Shown here in pieces: positions 5,406 through 6,121 of a DNA stretch of 6,121 nucleotides; position 1 is the stretch's first letter; each line of letters starts with the position of its first letter. The stretch lies in the NCBI GenBank assembly GCA_946625715.1, contig CAMOTK010000119.1, positions 1 to 6,121 of the forward strand, written 5' to 3'. The notes under the pieces are model-generated. The model saw only the letters and a list, made by a program, of their open reading frames with translations. It ran no database searches and was not told where the DNA came from. This stretch comes from an uncultured Prevotella sp. Lineage in GTDB: Bacteria > Bacteroidota > Bacteroidia > Bacteroidales > Bacteroidaceae. The position numbers were made by a program, and so were the translations under genes.

Positions 5406-6121
5406 TCAGAACTGTCCGCCCTTGCTCCGGTAGAGCTGAGCCATCTGGTCGAGCTCCTTGTAGTACTTCTCGGCTTGCTGCTTGTCGAGGCGGTTGTACT
5501 CCTCGGCATACTGGTTGAGCAGGTAGAGGTGGAGCATACATTCGCGCTGGCAGCTGCCCATCTGCAGCGGGTCGAGCGAGGTGTACCAGTTCATGTACTG
5601 CATAGACTTGGTCCACAGGCGTTGCATGAGGTCCTTGGCCTGGGCCTGCTGGCCGAGTGCGATGTAGCAGCGCAGTATGTCGAGCGAGCCGCTCTGGTAG
5701 TCGGCCGGCACGTTGACGTAGGGCAGTTCGCGTTCGGCGAGTGCCAGCACCTGCTTGGCTTTCTCGTCCTTACCCTCGCGCATGAGGTTGATGGCAAGCT
5801 GCGAGAGCAGTCGGCGATGGGTGTAGCACATGCGCAGCACGGTCTCGTCGAGATAGATGCCGGGCTGCTTCACGTTGCCGAACTTGAAGCGGTTCATCAC
5901 GTTGTCGTAGGCTTTCTCGGTGTCGAAGGTCTTCATGCCTTCCACGGGCTCGCCGTCGACGTTGGTGGTGAAGGGCGTGATGCGGTTCACCAGTCCTTCC
6001 TGCACGAAGTTGTCGCCCAGGTTCATGTAGTTCTCCTGTCCCACGGTGGTAGCCACGTAGATGGGTCGCTCCCAGTTGGCGTTGGCTATCATCTCGAGCA
6101 TCATGAGGTCGCCCTTGTAGA
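5406..6121 (-). CDS. DUF2723 (TMEM260-like) protein, C-terminal part (5' end outside window)
   Basis: The minus-strand frame is open from the window edge and gives the last 237 residues. The opening YKGDLMMLEMIANANWERP followed by IYVATTVG, and later VNRITPF, YDNVMNRFKFG, YLDETVLRMCYTHRR and NVPADYQSGSLDILRCYIALG, match what I know as the soluble C-terminal region of large Bacteroidetes DUF2723 proteins. Those have many N-terminal membrane helices; the eukaryotic relative TMEM260 is an O-mannosyltransferase. The final ~140 residues are helical and resemble TPR pairs (LAINLMREGKDEKAKQVLAL, then LGQQAQAKDLMQRL). The C-terminus ends GGQF with TGA at 5408-5406, 4 bases before the deacetylase start, indicating co-transcription and probable translational coupling. 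The membrane and glycosyltransferase portions cannot be inspected here, so enzymatic activity is inferred from the family only. Confidence 0.82.
   Translation of the reverse strand, partial: YKGDLMMLEMIANANWERPIYVATTVGQENYMNLGDNFVQEGLVNRITPFTTNVDGEPVEGMKTFDTEKAYDNVMNRFKFGNVKQPGIYLDETVLRMCYTHRRLLSQLAINLMREGKDEKAKQVLALAERELPYVNVPADYQSGSLDILRCYIALGQQAQAKDLMQRLWTKSMQYMNWYTSLDPLQMGSCQRECMLHLYLLNQYAEEYNRLDKQQAEKYYKELDQMAQLYRSKGGQF

Noticed and set aside
5402..5509. Extended N-terminus of the deacetylase starting at 5509
   Set aside because: The extra 36 residues are Ser/Thr/Arg-rich, overlap the DUF2723 coding sequence out of frame, and resemble no signal peptide; ATG 5401 fits the operon spacing.
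4784..5518. Long plus-strand open frame (244 codons) across the deacetylase
   Set aside because: It is antisense to a gene with all five NodB motifs; its Val/Ala/His-rich translation has no recognisable domain and reflects GC-biased codon positions of the opposite strand.

Overview
The window looks like chromosomal DNA of a Bacteroidales bacterium, most likely Prevotella or a close relative. Supporting signs are two promoters with the Bacteroidetes -7 box TAnnTTTG, A-rich leaders without strong Shine-Dalgarno sequences, Bacteroidetes-type families (the DUF2723 protein, a glycine-zipper lipoprotein with an EF-hand loop), a GdhA sequence of the type I associate with Prevotella, and an intergenic tract of TTGARAA-like heptamers. 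The placement is inferred from sequence character only.

Layout. (1) 1-803, plus: 3' part of an NADP-type glutamate dehydrogenase gene (gdhA). (2) 804-956: a tandem heptamer tract that runs into the start of the next gene and has inverted copies inside that gene's signal-peptide region. (3) 852-1460, plus: an RlpA-like double-psi beta-barrel protein. (4) 1485-2237, minus: a glycine-zipper lipoprotein convergent with rlpA; its intrinsic terminator lies inside the 3' end of rlpA. (5) 2238-2406: a divergent promoter region with two near-identical -7 boxes and a nested inverted repeat. (6) 2407-4416, plus: a tight two-gene unit of a predicted outer-membrane beta-barrel protein and a BASS/SBF-family inner-membrane transporter. 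(7) 4425-4792, minus: a decayed stretch with a metallo-beta-lactamase-fold gene reduced to its two ends and a flavin-reductase-like fragment. (8) 4793-6121, minus: the 3' part of a DUF2723 (TMEM260-like) gene followed after 4 bases by a NodB-type polysaccharide deacetylase.

Functionally the window is mostly cell envelope: peptidoglycan processing (RlpA), an envelope lipoprotein, a possible two-membrane uptake pair (barrel plus BASS symporter), and a glycan-related pair (DUF2723 plus deacetylase), next to central nitrogen assimilation (GdhA). I see no CRISPR array, tRNA, rRNA, transposase or complete mobile element. The points most worth a second look are the repeat-derived N-terminus of RlpA, the terminator embedded in the opposing gene, the divergent promoter with its inverted repeats, the barrel-BASS operon, and the collapsed genes at 4425-4710. 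I found no convincing evidence of a wholly new multi-gene system.
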